This document shows, piece by piece, positions 7,642 to 14,949 of a stretch of DNA of 46,659 nt. Where the stretch lies: contig NZ_AUMS01000019.1 in NCBI RefSeq assembly GCF_000430805.1, positions 1-46,659 of the forward strand, in the 5' to 3' direction. Under the pieces are notes generated by a model. The model did not search any database. It had not been told where the DNA came from and worked only from the letters and a program-made list of their open reading frames with translations. This stretch comes from Chitinilyticum aquatile DSM 21506. Its GTDB lineage: Bacteria; Pseudomonadota; Gammaproteobacteria; Burkholderiales; Chitinibacteraceae. The translations under genes were made by a program, and so were the position numbers. Position 1 is the stretch's first letter; each line of letters starts with the position of its first letter.

Positions 7642-9354
7642 ATGAGTGGGGAATGCCAGCAGTCAGCGGATGACTTTTCCGTGAATAACAATCACGAAAT
7701 CAAGGCCGATCCTGTGGCACTCCTGAATATTGTGCTTTCGATGCTACCCCTTCATGCCGAAGAGGGCCGGCAACGCGAAAGTTGCCATGAAACTGAAATC
7801 GTCACAGTGCTTATTGAGCAAGGCCGCGCTACAGAGGCAACCGCAGTGTCGCTGGTTTACACACTGCGACGCCAATTTGAGGCGTTGTCTCTGCTTGATT
7901 CGATTGAGCTTCGGAGTGGTAAATGGACGTTTGTCTCATTTCCTGCATCCTTGCTGGGGCGTTCTTGGCTAACGACACTAGCCACCCCAGGTCAATTACT
8001 GCTGCCCGCTGACTATTGGGAACAAGGGGATGACCGGCCTCCCGAGACGAAGGAGGAGCAGCGCTCTCTCTTGCATCGGGTAGAACTCGGCCGATTAAAA
8101 TTCAACCAACAGGCTAAGACAATCAGAACAGTACACGTTGCTTGGGCATTTATTCGTCTGGGTAACAATTTCCTCCTGCACCATCGTGAGGACAAAAAAC
8201 GGCCAGGTGAAAAATCATATGTACTGCCGGGCGGACGATTCAGTCTGACTGACCTACCCGTCGACGTTCGAGAACGCCACGACATTCTGAAAACGATTTT
8301 TGATCCAGAATCCGAGATCGTTACTCAGCACATTGCCCGCACGCTGGAAAGAGAACTTGAAGAAGAGGCGGGGCTTCTGGTGGGGATACATTACACCTAC
8401 ACGCCATTGAGCAATTCCATCCCGATTTACCGTGAAGTCAATGGTGCAGGGAATCGGCATGCCTACTCTTCTTACAGGTTCAACCTATTCCAGATCAAGC
8501 TGACCCAATCTGGTGAGACGCACCTGCTCGATAAGGTGTCAACATCTCCCGGCACGTTAACGTGGTTTTCCGCTGCAGATATCGCCGCTCCACAGCGACC
8601 CGATGGGGCTTCCGCATATGTGGAAGCATTGCGCCAGGCATGGGGCGATGAACTTGATAAACAGCTATTGAATGTCCCTGACTCCAGCACATCTCCCCTT
8701 CCCTACAACGACGAGTCTTGCATGCTGGATTTGCCAGGACATCCTGGGAAAAGTTTTTTTTACTCTGGCAAGCCCGGAAAAGAAAAGCCAATTGCGCCGG
8801 TTTCGCCGCTAGATCAGCAGGAATGGCAGTTCCTCATGCTATTGGGTTGGCATGCGCGCAGCTTCCCGATACAGGAAGCCCGCAGAATCCAATTGCTCGC
8901 AAACGGATGGGTTAATGCCAGCGACATCATACAGCTAGCCAAAGGGCTTCAAGAAAAAATCCAGCCAGTAATACCCAATCTCATAGAGATCCGTGAGAAC
9001 CGGTACGCTTCTTTGAGAATATCTCCGGATATTTTGTTTTTACCGGTTGAGTTGTTTCACTACAGGATTGCTGGCAGCAACAAAGACGGAGGAGAGTTTT
9101 GGCTGGAGCGACAAGAAATGCAGACACCCTGGGGCTGTTTACAGGGGGGGCGCTACGAAAAGAAGGTTACCGGGAAGACAACGGCCACCTTACGTGAACT
9201 GGAGAAAGGCGACGATCCGGATGGCGATTGGGAAAGGAACCTACGCGAACAGTTTGGCGAAGGGGTGCGAGGGGTTGGTTTACGCCGACTCTGGAGTAGC
9301 AAGGGGAATTCATCATGCTTGGTTGCGGGGCTTCAACGGATGTCCAACCCCTGA
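7642..9354 (+). CDS. Large Nudix-hydrolase-domain protein
   Basis: The 570-aa product carries a Nudix domain at about 160-320. YVLPGGRF is followed by a 40-residue insertion and then RTLERELEEEAGLL, which fits the REUxEExGU half of the Nudix box (R237, E238, E241, E242). Nudix enzymes hydrolyse nucleoside diphosphate derivatives. About 150 residues precede the domain (possible wHTH, ETEIVTVLIEQGRATEATAVSLVYTL) and about 250 follow it with no domain I recognise. The start is the ATG at 7642, with AGAGGAGG 10 nt upstream; longer versions would overlap the divergent gene. Only 96 bp separate the two divergent starts, so they may share control. The extra domains suggest a specialised role, possibly defence, rather than housekeeping. 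Confidence 0.75.
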   Translation: MSGECQQSADDFSVNNNHEIKADPVALLNIVLSMLPLHAEEGRQRESCHETEIVTVLIEQGRATEATAVSLVYTLRRQFEALSLLDSIELRSGKWTFVSFPASLLGRSWLTTLATPGQLLLPADYWEQGDDRPPETKEEQRSLLHRVELGRLKFNQQAKTIRTVHVAWAFIRLGNNFLLHHREDKKRPGEKSYVLPGGRFSLTDLPVDVRERHDILKTIFDPESEIVTQHIARTLERELEEEAGLLVGIHYTYTPLSNSIPIYREVNGAGNRHAYSSYRFNLFQIKLTQSGETHLLDKVSTSPGTLTWFSAADIAAPQRPDGASAYVEALRQAWGDELDKQLLNVPDSSTSPLPYNDESCMLDLPGHPGKSFFYSGKPGKEKPIAPVSPLDQQEWQFLMLLGWHARSFPIQEARRIQLLANGWVNASDIIQLAKGLQEKIQPVIPNLIEIRENRYASLRISPDILFLPVELFHYRIAGSNKDGGEFWLERQEMQTPWGCLQGGRYEKKVTGKTTATLRELEKGDDPDGDWERNLREQFGEGVRGVGLRRLWSSKGNSSCLVAGLQRMSNP

Positions 9355-9433
9355 ATGGTAGCTCCGTTAGCTCTCCGCTTGAAATCGAGCTTAATCAAAT
9401 AAGATTTGGGTGTGCATTTCAAAGGATAAAAAA

Positions 9434-10498
9434 ATGGAAAGAATAAAAGGATCTATCGAAACTTGGCAGTCGGCCGGATACGGCATAATTCGTGGCTCAG
9501 ATCAAAATACATATCTAGCTCATTACACCGATTTTGAAGCCTACATAAGCAAGAAGAGCAAGATATCAATGGAAATTGGCCAAGACGTTACTTTTGTTCC
9601 GTGTAAGAGTGGGAGGGGCAAAGCTGAGAGTATCGAATATGACAGTAGAAGCGCTCTTTTTAGATTCGCCCATTTTCCTGATTACGAGGGCGCGATTCAG
9701 CAGTTAGCGTTAGAGTTCGCTGTTCGGGAGAAGTGGTCATCATCATCCTTTGATGAAGACTCGTTGCGTTCGCAGGCAGCGACTAAGGGATGGGACGAGC
9801 AGAAAGTCACCAAATTTGTTAAGCGTAAGCAATTCGATGTCCTTTTTTCCTTCATAGAGAGAACTTTTGAGCGACTTCAACTCGAGGATAAGATTATTTA
9901 TTCAGATTCTGGGGCTGCCTTCAATACATCGCTAGGGAACAAATTCGATAAAGACGTTTTCGCGATCTTCAAATATACCCCAAATAAGCCGTCGAAATAC
10001 ACTTTTGATAAGTTCACTGACGCGAATTTTGTTGGTAAAAATTTCCCGATCGTGCCAGAGTCACCAAGCTACTTCTTCGATATCGCGTCACAATCGAAGA
10101 TACCTAGTGACCACCTTCTCCTAGACTGTGAGCTCAAAATATTCCCGGATTTTGTTCATCTGTTTGACGAAAGGCGGACGCGGTTCCCTGAAGCATGGCG
10201 AGAAATGAGTGACGATGAGTGCGCCAGTAAATTTGAGCAACTTCTAGATCGGTCGCGTAGTCGGGTGCGGCGCAACTTCCGCGCGGCGGTACCATTCTAC
10301 TACCCGGCATTGAAGAAGATTCAAATGTTGCTGCCGATTACTTTCACCAACGGGAACGAGACTAGTGAGACACGGGCGCTGGTAGTTTCTCGTGAAGGCG
10401 CTGGTTATTCGGCAGAGACAATTATGCCTCTCGAGTGGGCTTATAAGAACGCTCGACTTGTAGCAAAACCTGACCGAGATGATTGGCTAGATTTTTAA
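9434..10498 (+). CDS. Cold-shock-like OB fold plus DUF3825 protein
   Basis: Residues 1-68 resemble a cold-shock domain (KGSIETWQSAGYGIIRG, YLAHYTDF, IGQDVTFVPCKSGRGKAESI), the RNA/ssDNA-binding OB fold. The rest has the features of DUF3825, a domain associated with the RNA-binding OST-HTH/LOTUS domain: FERLQLEDKIIYSDSG, FNTSLGNKF, FAIFKYTPNKPSKYTF, NFPIVPESPSYFFD and the C-terminal FYYPALKKIQMLLPI. I therefore predict an RNA-binding protein; its activity is unknown. The ATG at 9434 is chosen because AAGGA lies 8 nt upstream. The gene is noticeably more AT-rich than the core genes and starts 79 bp after the Nudix gene, so the two may form an operon. Confidence 0.75.
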   Translation: MERIKGSIETWQSAGYGIIRGSDQNTYLAHYTDFEAYISKKSKISMEIGQDVTFVPCKSGRGKAESIEYDSRSALFRFAHFPDYEGAIQQLALEFAVREKWSSSSFDEDSLRSQAATKGWDEQKVTKFVKRKQFDVLFSFIERTFERLQLEDKIIYSDSGAAFNTSLGNKFDKDVFAIFKYTPNKPSKYTFDKFTDANFVGKNFPIVPESPSYFFDIASQSKIPSDHLLLDCELKIFPDFVHLFDERRTRFPEAWREMSDDECASKFEQLLDRSRSRVRRNFRAAVPFYYPALKKIQMLLPITFTNGNETSETRALVVSREGAGYSAETIMPLEWAYKNARLVAKPDRDDWLDF

Positions 10499-10504
10499 TT
10501 AATC

Positions 10505-10915
10505 CTCGTCCGGCCCGCCGTCGCGGCGGTGTTGCCTAAACGCGCGGCTCCGGAGCTGAACAAATTCCGGTTCTGGTGGTGCGAGATCGCTCCGGTCATG
10601 CCGCAGACTTCAAGCTGTCCAAGCTGGATGCGAATCATGTCGCCTCCCAGCTAAAGCCGCTGGTTGACCCTGATGCCGTTCTCTGTACCGATGGTGCGGC
10701 GGTTTGTGCTCGCTTTACCCGCGAGGCCTGCATGACCCATGTGGTCGTACAAGCCAAGCCGGGAAGTCGGGTCAAAGAGGGGCGTACCACATTCAGAACG
10801 TCAATGCCTATCACCGTAGGCAGAAGAACTGGATGCGCCGCTTCCATTGTGTGGCGACGCATTATCTGGAGAATTATCTGAGATGGCGGCGCATGCTGGA
10901 AACGGTACGGCAAAG
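10505..10915 (+). pseudogene. IS1595-family transposase remnant
   Basis: Fragments of an IS1595/ISXO2-type DDE transposase are recognisable in two frames: [30 protein letters not shown] and [16 protein letters not shown] in frame with 10,576, then [30 protein letters not shown] after a frameshift near 10,783. A TAA at about 10,528 also interrupts the frame where a lysine codon is usual. The N-terminal zinc-ribbon part is absent. The copy is dead and marks the boundary between the accessory genes and ssrA. Confidence 0.8.
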
Positions 10916-11273
10916 CCATCACTCCGAAAGCCTGCCTGCAGGAAGCAATGGGGAGAGGCTTGCACCACGGTTTTGGTACATAGCCTATAAAATGGCCTGC
11001 GCAGAGATCCGTAGTTAGTGACGTCAGATGCTTCGTGTGGACTGCCCAAGCATGTCTACTGTAAAACTCGTTCGGCAAGTCCAGAAGTAACGCCATGATT
11101 TATATGGCAAATGCAAAACCATGCTTCCGGACTTCACTTTTGGGGTGGGGCTGAGAGATGACATATGAAATAGTCGGCACAGAGATCAGCGGTCGGTCGA
11201 TCCGGAAAATTTGTGCCGTAGCCAGTCCGGAAGCCTTGCGCCACAAGGCTTGTAGCGGCGGGGCTGGGCAAAG
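10916..11273. other. Gene-free stretch between IS remnant and ssrA
   Basis: I see no credible gene here. The stretch probably holds the IS1595 terminus and degraded island-edge DNA, including an attachment-site relic next to the 3' end of ssrA. No duplicate of the ssrA 3' end is visible in the window. Confidence 0.4.
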
Positions 11274-11303
11274 AAAAACCCCAACTGAGAACAGTTGGGG
11301 TTT
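11274..11303 (-). terminator. Rho-independent terminator of ssrA
   Basis: Read on the minus strand, an 11-bp stem (ACCCCAACTG... / ...CAGTTGGGGT) with a TTCT loop is followed by TTTTTC. It starts 7 nt after the mature tmRNA 3' end. Confidence 0.85.
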
Positions 11304-11309
11304 GTGTAT

Positions 11310-11674
11310 TGGTGGAGACGGCGGGAGTCGAACCCGCGTCCGGAAGCCCTCTACGAAGGGTTCTACATGCTTAGTCTAGCCATTTGGATTTAACTCCCTT
11401 CCACGCCGACCGACAGGCTTGGGGAGAGCGAGTTACCTTGGATTTAACCCCGGCTCAAGTAACCCGAACCGAGGCGATCCCTTCTTAATGACTCTACTGC
11501 CGGTTTGACCCGACCCGCCCGAAGGGCTCTGCGGTGTAGAGACTGGCGCAATTAAGCAGCCAGTGCGTAAGTTTCGTCGTTTGCGACTATATAAATTCAG
11601 TGTTTAACGGGGTGACTGAAATCCCGGCATGCCCCCATCCGCTTTGTAACCCCCGTCGAAACCATGGCGTCCCC
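11310..11674 (-). ncRNA. ssrA: tmRNA (SsrA)
   Basis: The 365-nt RNA starts GGGGACG and ends CGTCTCCACCA, giving a 7-bp acceptor stem with one G-U pair. The T-arm (GCGGGTTCGACTCCCGC) and the encoded CCA are present. The tag frame in the 5' half reads GCA AAC GAC GAA ACT TAC GCA CTG GCT GCT TAA, i.e. ANDETYALAA after the tRNA-borne alanine, the tag typical of betaproteobacteria. tmRNA rescues stalled ribosomes and marks the nascent peptide for proteolysis. Its tRNA-like 3' end is a favourite integration site, and it faces the accessory region at 1-11.3 kb. Confidence 0.96.
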
Positions 11675-11704
11675 GTGAGTCTTCAAAAGAGATGAAGAAC
11701 CGCC

Positions 11705-11710
11705 AGTATA
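11705..11710 (-). promoter_or_regulatory. Probable ssrA -10 element
   Basis: On the minus strand TATACT lies about 31 nt upstream of the mature 5' end, which fits a short leader removed by RNase P. A matching -35 box is weak, so this is a moderate-confidence call. Confidence 0.4.
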
Positions 11711-11925
11711 CACCCGTTTCGGGGGCAGCAGACAGTCGATGTCTGGTGGCCGCACGAAAGCGCAAGGTGGTGTGGGCCGCGAGCGCCCGATTTTGCTGCG
11801 CTGTGGCTTGCCGATTTGGCGGGCAAGCGTAACGCTGGCTGCCTGTGTGTATTGCTGGGTATCCCGCTATACCCATTGTTGGTAAATGGCTCTGCCTTGA
11901 TACCTGTCACGTTTATGGCCGGTGA

Positions 11926-12813
11926 TCAGGCGGCCAGTCGTTCTGCCAGGAAATCCAGCAGCGTACGCAGCGTGGCGGGTAAATGCTTGCGCGAGCTGTA
12001 GACGCCGAAAATCCCCAGCTCCTGCGGTGCAAAACCATCCAGCACGGTCTGCAGTTCGCCGCTGGCGAGGCTGGGGGTGGCGAGGTAGCGCGGCAGCATG
12101 GCGATGCCGGCGCCGGCCACACAGGCCTGCAGCAGTGCGGTGGCGTCGTTGGCGCTGATATTGCCGCTGACGGCAACGCTGACCGGCGTGTTGTCGCTCA
12201 GGCGGGTGAATTGCCACAGGCTTTTTCCGAAGTAGCTGTGCGTGAGGCAGGAACGCTGCGCCAGCTCTTCCACACCGGCGGGCATGCCGTGTTCCCGCAG
12301 CCAGGCGGGGGCGGCGCACAGCACCGAGGGGCAGCGGCCCAGTTTGCGGGCAATCAGGTTCGGATCAAGCTCGCGGGCGATGCGGATGGCCAGATCAATG
12401 CGCTCATCCACCAGATTCACCGCGCGGTCGAGCAGCTGCATGTCGATGGTGACGCCAGGGTATTTCGCCACATAGGTGGCCACTTCGCGCGCCAGCACCG
12501 CATGACCGAAAGAGCTGCTGGCGGTGATGCGCAGCAATCCGCGTGGCGCATCGTCCGGCACGGCCACTGCGGCCTGCATGTCGGCTTCCAGCTCCAGCAT
12601 CTGCCGGCAGCGCGGCAGCAGCTCGGCGCCGGCGGGTGTCAGCGTCAGCTTGCGTGTCGTGCGATGCAGCAGCCGGGCGCCCGTCCAGTGTTCCAGCTCG
12701 GCCAGATGGCGCGATACGGCCGGGCGCGAGAGATCAAGCAGATCCGCCGCTGCCGACTGGCTGCCGCTATCCACCACCGTCACAAATACCCGCATTGCTG
12801 CCAGCCTGTCCAT
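11926..12813 (-). CDS. LysR-family transcriptional regulator
   Basis: This is a 295-aa LysR-type regulator. The N-terminal winged HTH is clear (MRVFVTVVDSGSQSAAADLLDLSRPAVSRHLAELE in parts, residues 7-45), followed by LLHRTTRKLTLTPAG and a periplasmic-binding-protein-like effector domain (LRITASSSFGHAVLAREV, LLDRAVNLVDERIDLAIRI). The start is the ATG at 12813, as LysR proteins begin a few residues before the first helix; an upstream in-frame extension to 13002 lacks similarity and overlaps the divergent gene. It is divergently arranged with the secreted MBL-fold gene, its probable target. The effector is unknown. Confidence 0.92.
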   Translation of the reverse strand: MDRLAAMRVFVTVVDSGSQSAAADLLDLSRPAVSRHLAELEHWTGARLLHRTTRKLTLTPAGAELLPRCRQMLELEADMQAAVAVPDDAPRGLLRITASSSFGHAVLAREVATYVAKYPGVTIDMQLLDRAVNLVDERIDLAIRIARELDPNLIARKLGRCPSVLCAAPAWLREHGMPAGVEELAQRSCLTHSYFGKSLWQFTRLSDNTPVSVAVSGNISANDATALLQACVAGAGIAMLPRYLATPSLASGELQTVLDGFAPQELGIFGVYSSRKHLPATLRTLLDFLAERLAA

Positions 12814-12928
12814 TGATATGCCCGTTTTTTGCAACAAATTAGCGCGGATTCTACGCTTTTTTGCAGCGGTATTCGCAACTAAGATGGCGTCCATGCACTC
12901 AAGCACAACCCAGACAAGGACGCACACC
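12814..12928. promoter_or_regulatory. Divergent LysR/MBL promoter region
   Basis: The 115-bp spacer contains two copies of TTTTTTGCA about 31 bp apart (near 12,825 and 12,854), each followed by AT-rich sequence. Such tandem sites are compatible with binding of the LysR tetramer that would control both genes. The operator assignment is inferred. Confidence 0.4.
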
Positions 12929-13822
12929 ATGAACCGCAACACCACCTTTACCCGCCGCCTGCTGGCCGGTGCCATCGTTTCCTTTGGCCTGATCGCCGCC
13001 ACACCGGCACTCGCTGCCGATGCGCTGAAGCTGGACGTTTACAATCCCGGCCACGAGGCCATTTTCCCGGTGACGTCGGTGCTGGTATCCGGCAAGCACG
13101 ATGCCATCCTGATCGACGCGCAGTTTGGCCGTTCGCAAGCCGAAAAAGTGGTCGAAATGATCCGCGCCAGCGGCAAGAAGCTGACCACCGTCTACATCAG
13201 CCACGGTGATCCGGACTTCTACTTCGGCCTGGAAACCATCAAGGCCGCCTATCCGGACGTGAAGGTGCTGGCCACCAGAACCACCATCGAGCACATCGAG
13301 CACACCCGCGCCAAGAAACTGGCCTTCTGGGGTCCGAAGCTGGGCAAGGATGCGCCGGCAACCACCATCGTGCCGCAGGAATTGCAGGGCGACACACTGA
13401 AGCTGGAAGGGAAGACGCTGCAGGTGCGTGACCTGAAGGGCCCGCAGCCGGATCGCAGCTATGTGTGGATTCCGTCGATCAAGGCCGTCGTTGGCGGCGT
13501 GGTGAACTTCAACGGCCTGCATGTGTGGATGGCCGATACGCAAAGCGAGCAATCGCAGCTCGACTGGCTGAAGACGCTGGACGGCATCGCCGCGCTCAAG
13601 CCGAAAACCGTGATCCCGGGGCATTACGCCGCCGGTACCGCGCAGGACATCAGCGCCGTGACATTCACCCGCGACTACGTGGAAGCCTTCCGTGCTGCCG
13701 CTGCCAAGGCACAGAACTCCGCCGAGCTGATTGGCGCCATGAAGGCGAAATACCCGCAGGCCGGCGAAGAATCCTCGCTGGAACTCAGCGCCAAGGTCGC
13801 CAAGGGCGAGATGAAGTGGTGA
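12929..13822 (+). CDS. Secreted MBL-fold hydrolase-like protein with altered metal motif
   Basis: The 297-aa protein begins with a Sec signal peptide (RRLLAGAIVSFGLIAATPALA, cleavage about residue 27-30) and has the metallo-beta-lactamase fold order (ILIDAQFGRSQAEKVVEMI, YISHGDPDFYFGLETI, VIPGHY). The usual HxHxDH metal motif reads H92-G-D94-P-D96-F, so two of the three histidines are replaced. This pattern occurs in a subgroup of periplasmic MBL-fold proteins. Zinc binding is probably changed, and the substrate is unknown. The ATG at 12929 has AAGGA 8 nt upstream. The divergent LysR gene probably regulates it. Confidence 0.85.
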   Translation: MNRNTTFTRRLLAGAIVSFGLIAATPALAADALKLDVYNPGHEAIFPVTSVLVSGKHDAILIDAQFGRSQAEKVVEMIRASGKKLTTVYISHGDPDFYFGLETIKAAYPDVKVLATRTTIEHIEHTRAKKLAFWGPKLGKDAPATTIVPQELQGDTLKLEGKTLQVRDLKGPQPDRSYVWIPSIKAVVGGVVNFNGLHVWMADTQSEQSQLDWLKTLDGIAALKPKTVIPGHYAAGTAQDISAVTFTRDYVEAFRAAAAKAQNSAELIGAMKAKYPQAGEESSLELSAKVAKGEMKW

Positions 13823-13835
13823 TTGATACCAATAT

Positions 13836-13887
13836 GGGTATTGCCATGTAGCCTTTTATTGTTAAAGGCTTTGGGTATATACAATAC
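13836..13887 (+). repeat. Stop-proximal palindromic repeat, copy A
   Basis: Begins 14 nt after the MBL stop. GGGTATTG lies on the left and TATATAC on the right of a hairpin AGCCTTT (13850-13856) / AAAGGCT (13864-13870). It aligns closely with copy F at 39,366. Confidence 0.65.
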
Positions 13888-13909
13888 AAGGCCGCCCGTG
13901 AGCGGCCTT
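13888..13909 (+). terminator. Terminator-like hairpin after MBL gene
   Basis: AAGGCCGC at 13888-13895 pairs with GCGGCCTT at 13902-13909 around a 6-nt loop. The T tract is poor (TTGTGCTATCTT), so termination may be only partial. Confidence 0.55.
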
Positions 13910-14111
13910 GTGCTATCTTGTGGTTTCCAGTCTGGCCGGGGCTGGCCTTGCCGAAAAAATACACGTCTCGTCCGGTGCATTCACGACCTGTTCACTGTCG
14001 GCCTGCGGAATGACTCCTGCAGGCCGCGCTGTGGCGGGATTTCAGAAAGGCGACGATGCGGTTTTGGCTATCGGCGCTGCTGCTTTCGCCTGTGCAAATG
14101 TCAGCCTGCCA

Positions 14112-14609
14112 TCACCACACGCGCCACATTAGTTGAATGGCGATCATGGCGTCGATTTTGTCGCGAATTTTGGGCGTGCCTGTCACATTCACGGCCAGGT
14201 GATCACCGCGCCAGCTCAGTAATGGGAGCGCGGCCAGAAACCAGTCACCGTCCGACATGCGGGGATAGCCATCCATCGCGCCAACGGCCAGACCCAGATC
14301 GAAAGACCCCAGTTTCAGTGGTTGCCAGGCAGCCGCAAGATAGTGACTGTGCTGGTTTTCACTATTGAGGAACTGGCCACCCATCAGGGCCCACTCATCG
14401 TCCAGATCAAGCTGGGCGCCAAATCCCCAATTCTGCTCGCGAAAGCCCCGGCTGCGATCAGGGTGATAGGATAGGAAACCTGCATTAAGCCAGATGCGTT
14501 GCACGCTCCGCTCCTGCTCAGTGTCTGCGGGGGGCTCCTCGGCGCGCAAGAGGGGGGACAACAGCACAATCAGCATCAGTGTAATCGGGAACAAACGGAC
14601 AAATTGCAT
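14112..14609 (-). CDS. Small outer-membrane beta-barrel protein
   Basis: The 165-aa product starts with a signal peptide (FVRLFPITLMLIVLLSPLLRAEE) and continues with alternating aromatic/hydrophobic strands: GFLSYHPDRSRGFREQNWGFG, HYLAAAWQPLKLGSFDLGLAVGAMDGYP, and a C-terminal strand ending RVW. It belongs to a family common in betaproteobacteria that I know only as hypothetical, and it loosely resembles 8-stranded barrels such as PagP. The ATG at 14609 is chosen because the signal peptide begins there. It is a single gene with its own promoter region in 14,610-14,885. Confidence 0.7.
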   Translation of the reverse strand: MQFVRLFPITLMLIVLLSPLLRAEEPPADTEQERSVQRIWLNAGFLSYHPDRSRGFREQNWGFGAQLDLDDEWALMGGQFLNSENQHSHYLAAAWQPLKLGSFDLGLAVGAMDGYPRMSDGDWFLAALPLLSWRGDHLAVNVTGTPKIRDKIDAMIAIQLMWRVW

Positions 14610-14885
14610 GGTGGCTCGCGCTGGGATGGAAAAATCGCCGCAGCCGGGTGGGGGCATGGCGACAGATCGTTCAGCTTAGGCAGTGGCAGGGCAGGACGGG
14701 AATGAAGAATTTATTGCAAACTGCCTGCCCCGCGGCTCGCAGAGCAAAGGAGGCTCGCCAGAGGCAGGCAAGGGTACCGCCCATCTCTGGTTCTTGTGCT
14801 GTTATTGCGTTGCCTTGAGTGAGAACCAGCCTCTGCTATACATGCAGGGTGATGCTGACAGGGCCTTTTCAAATATTAAGCTCTG
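14610..14885. other. Gene-free spacer upstream of the barrel gene
   Basis: No gene is supported. It should hold the promoter of the minus-strand barrel gene. The palindromic repeat copy B begins at 14,886. Confidence 0.4.
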
Positions 14886-14940
14886 AATATATACCCCTCA
14901 CCAAGGTCATCCTTCTGGATGGCCTTGGTGCATATGGGTA
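14886..14940 (-). repeat. Stop-proximal palindromic repeat, copy B
   Basis: Lies 10 nt after the stop of the acyltransferase gene (minus strand). The stem is CACCAAGG at 14899-14906 with CCTTGGTG at 14923-14930, extended inwards by TCATCC/GGATGG, and it is flanked by TATACCC and GGGTA. It is the most divergent member of the family. Confidence 0.5.
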
Positions 14941-14949
14941 GACAGGAAT

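Noticed and set aside
9047-9361. Alternative plus frame over the end of the Nudix gene
   Set aside because: No initiation signal and no domain; the Nudix frame continues open to 9,354.
11158-11379. Small plus-strand frame crossing the ssrA terminator and 3' end
   Set aside because: The RNA gene and its terminator explain the sequence.
13908-14132. 74-codon plus-strand frame after the MBL gene
   Set aside because: No ribosome site, no domain, and it overlaps the end of the opposing barrel gene.
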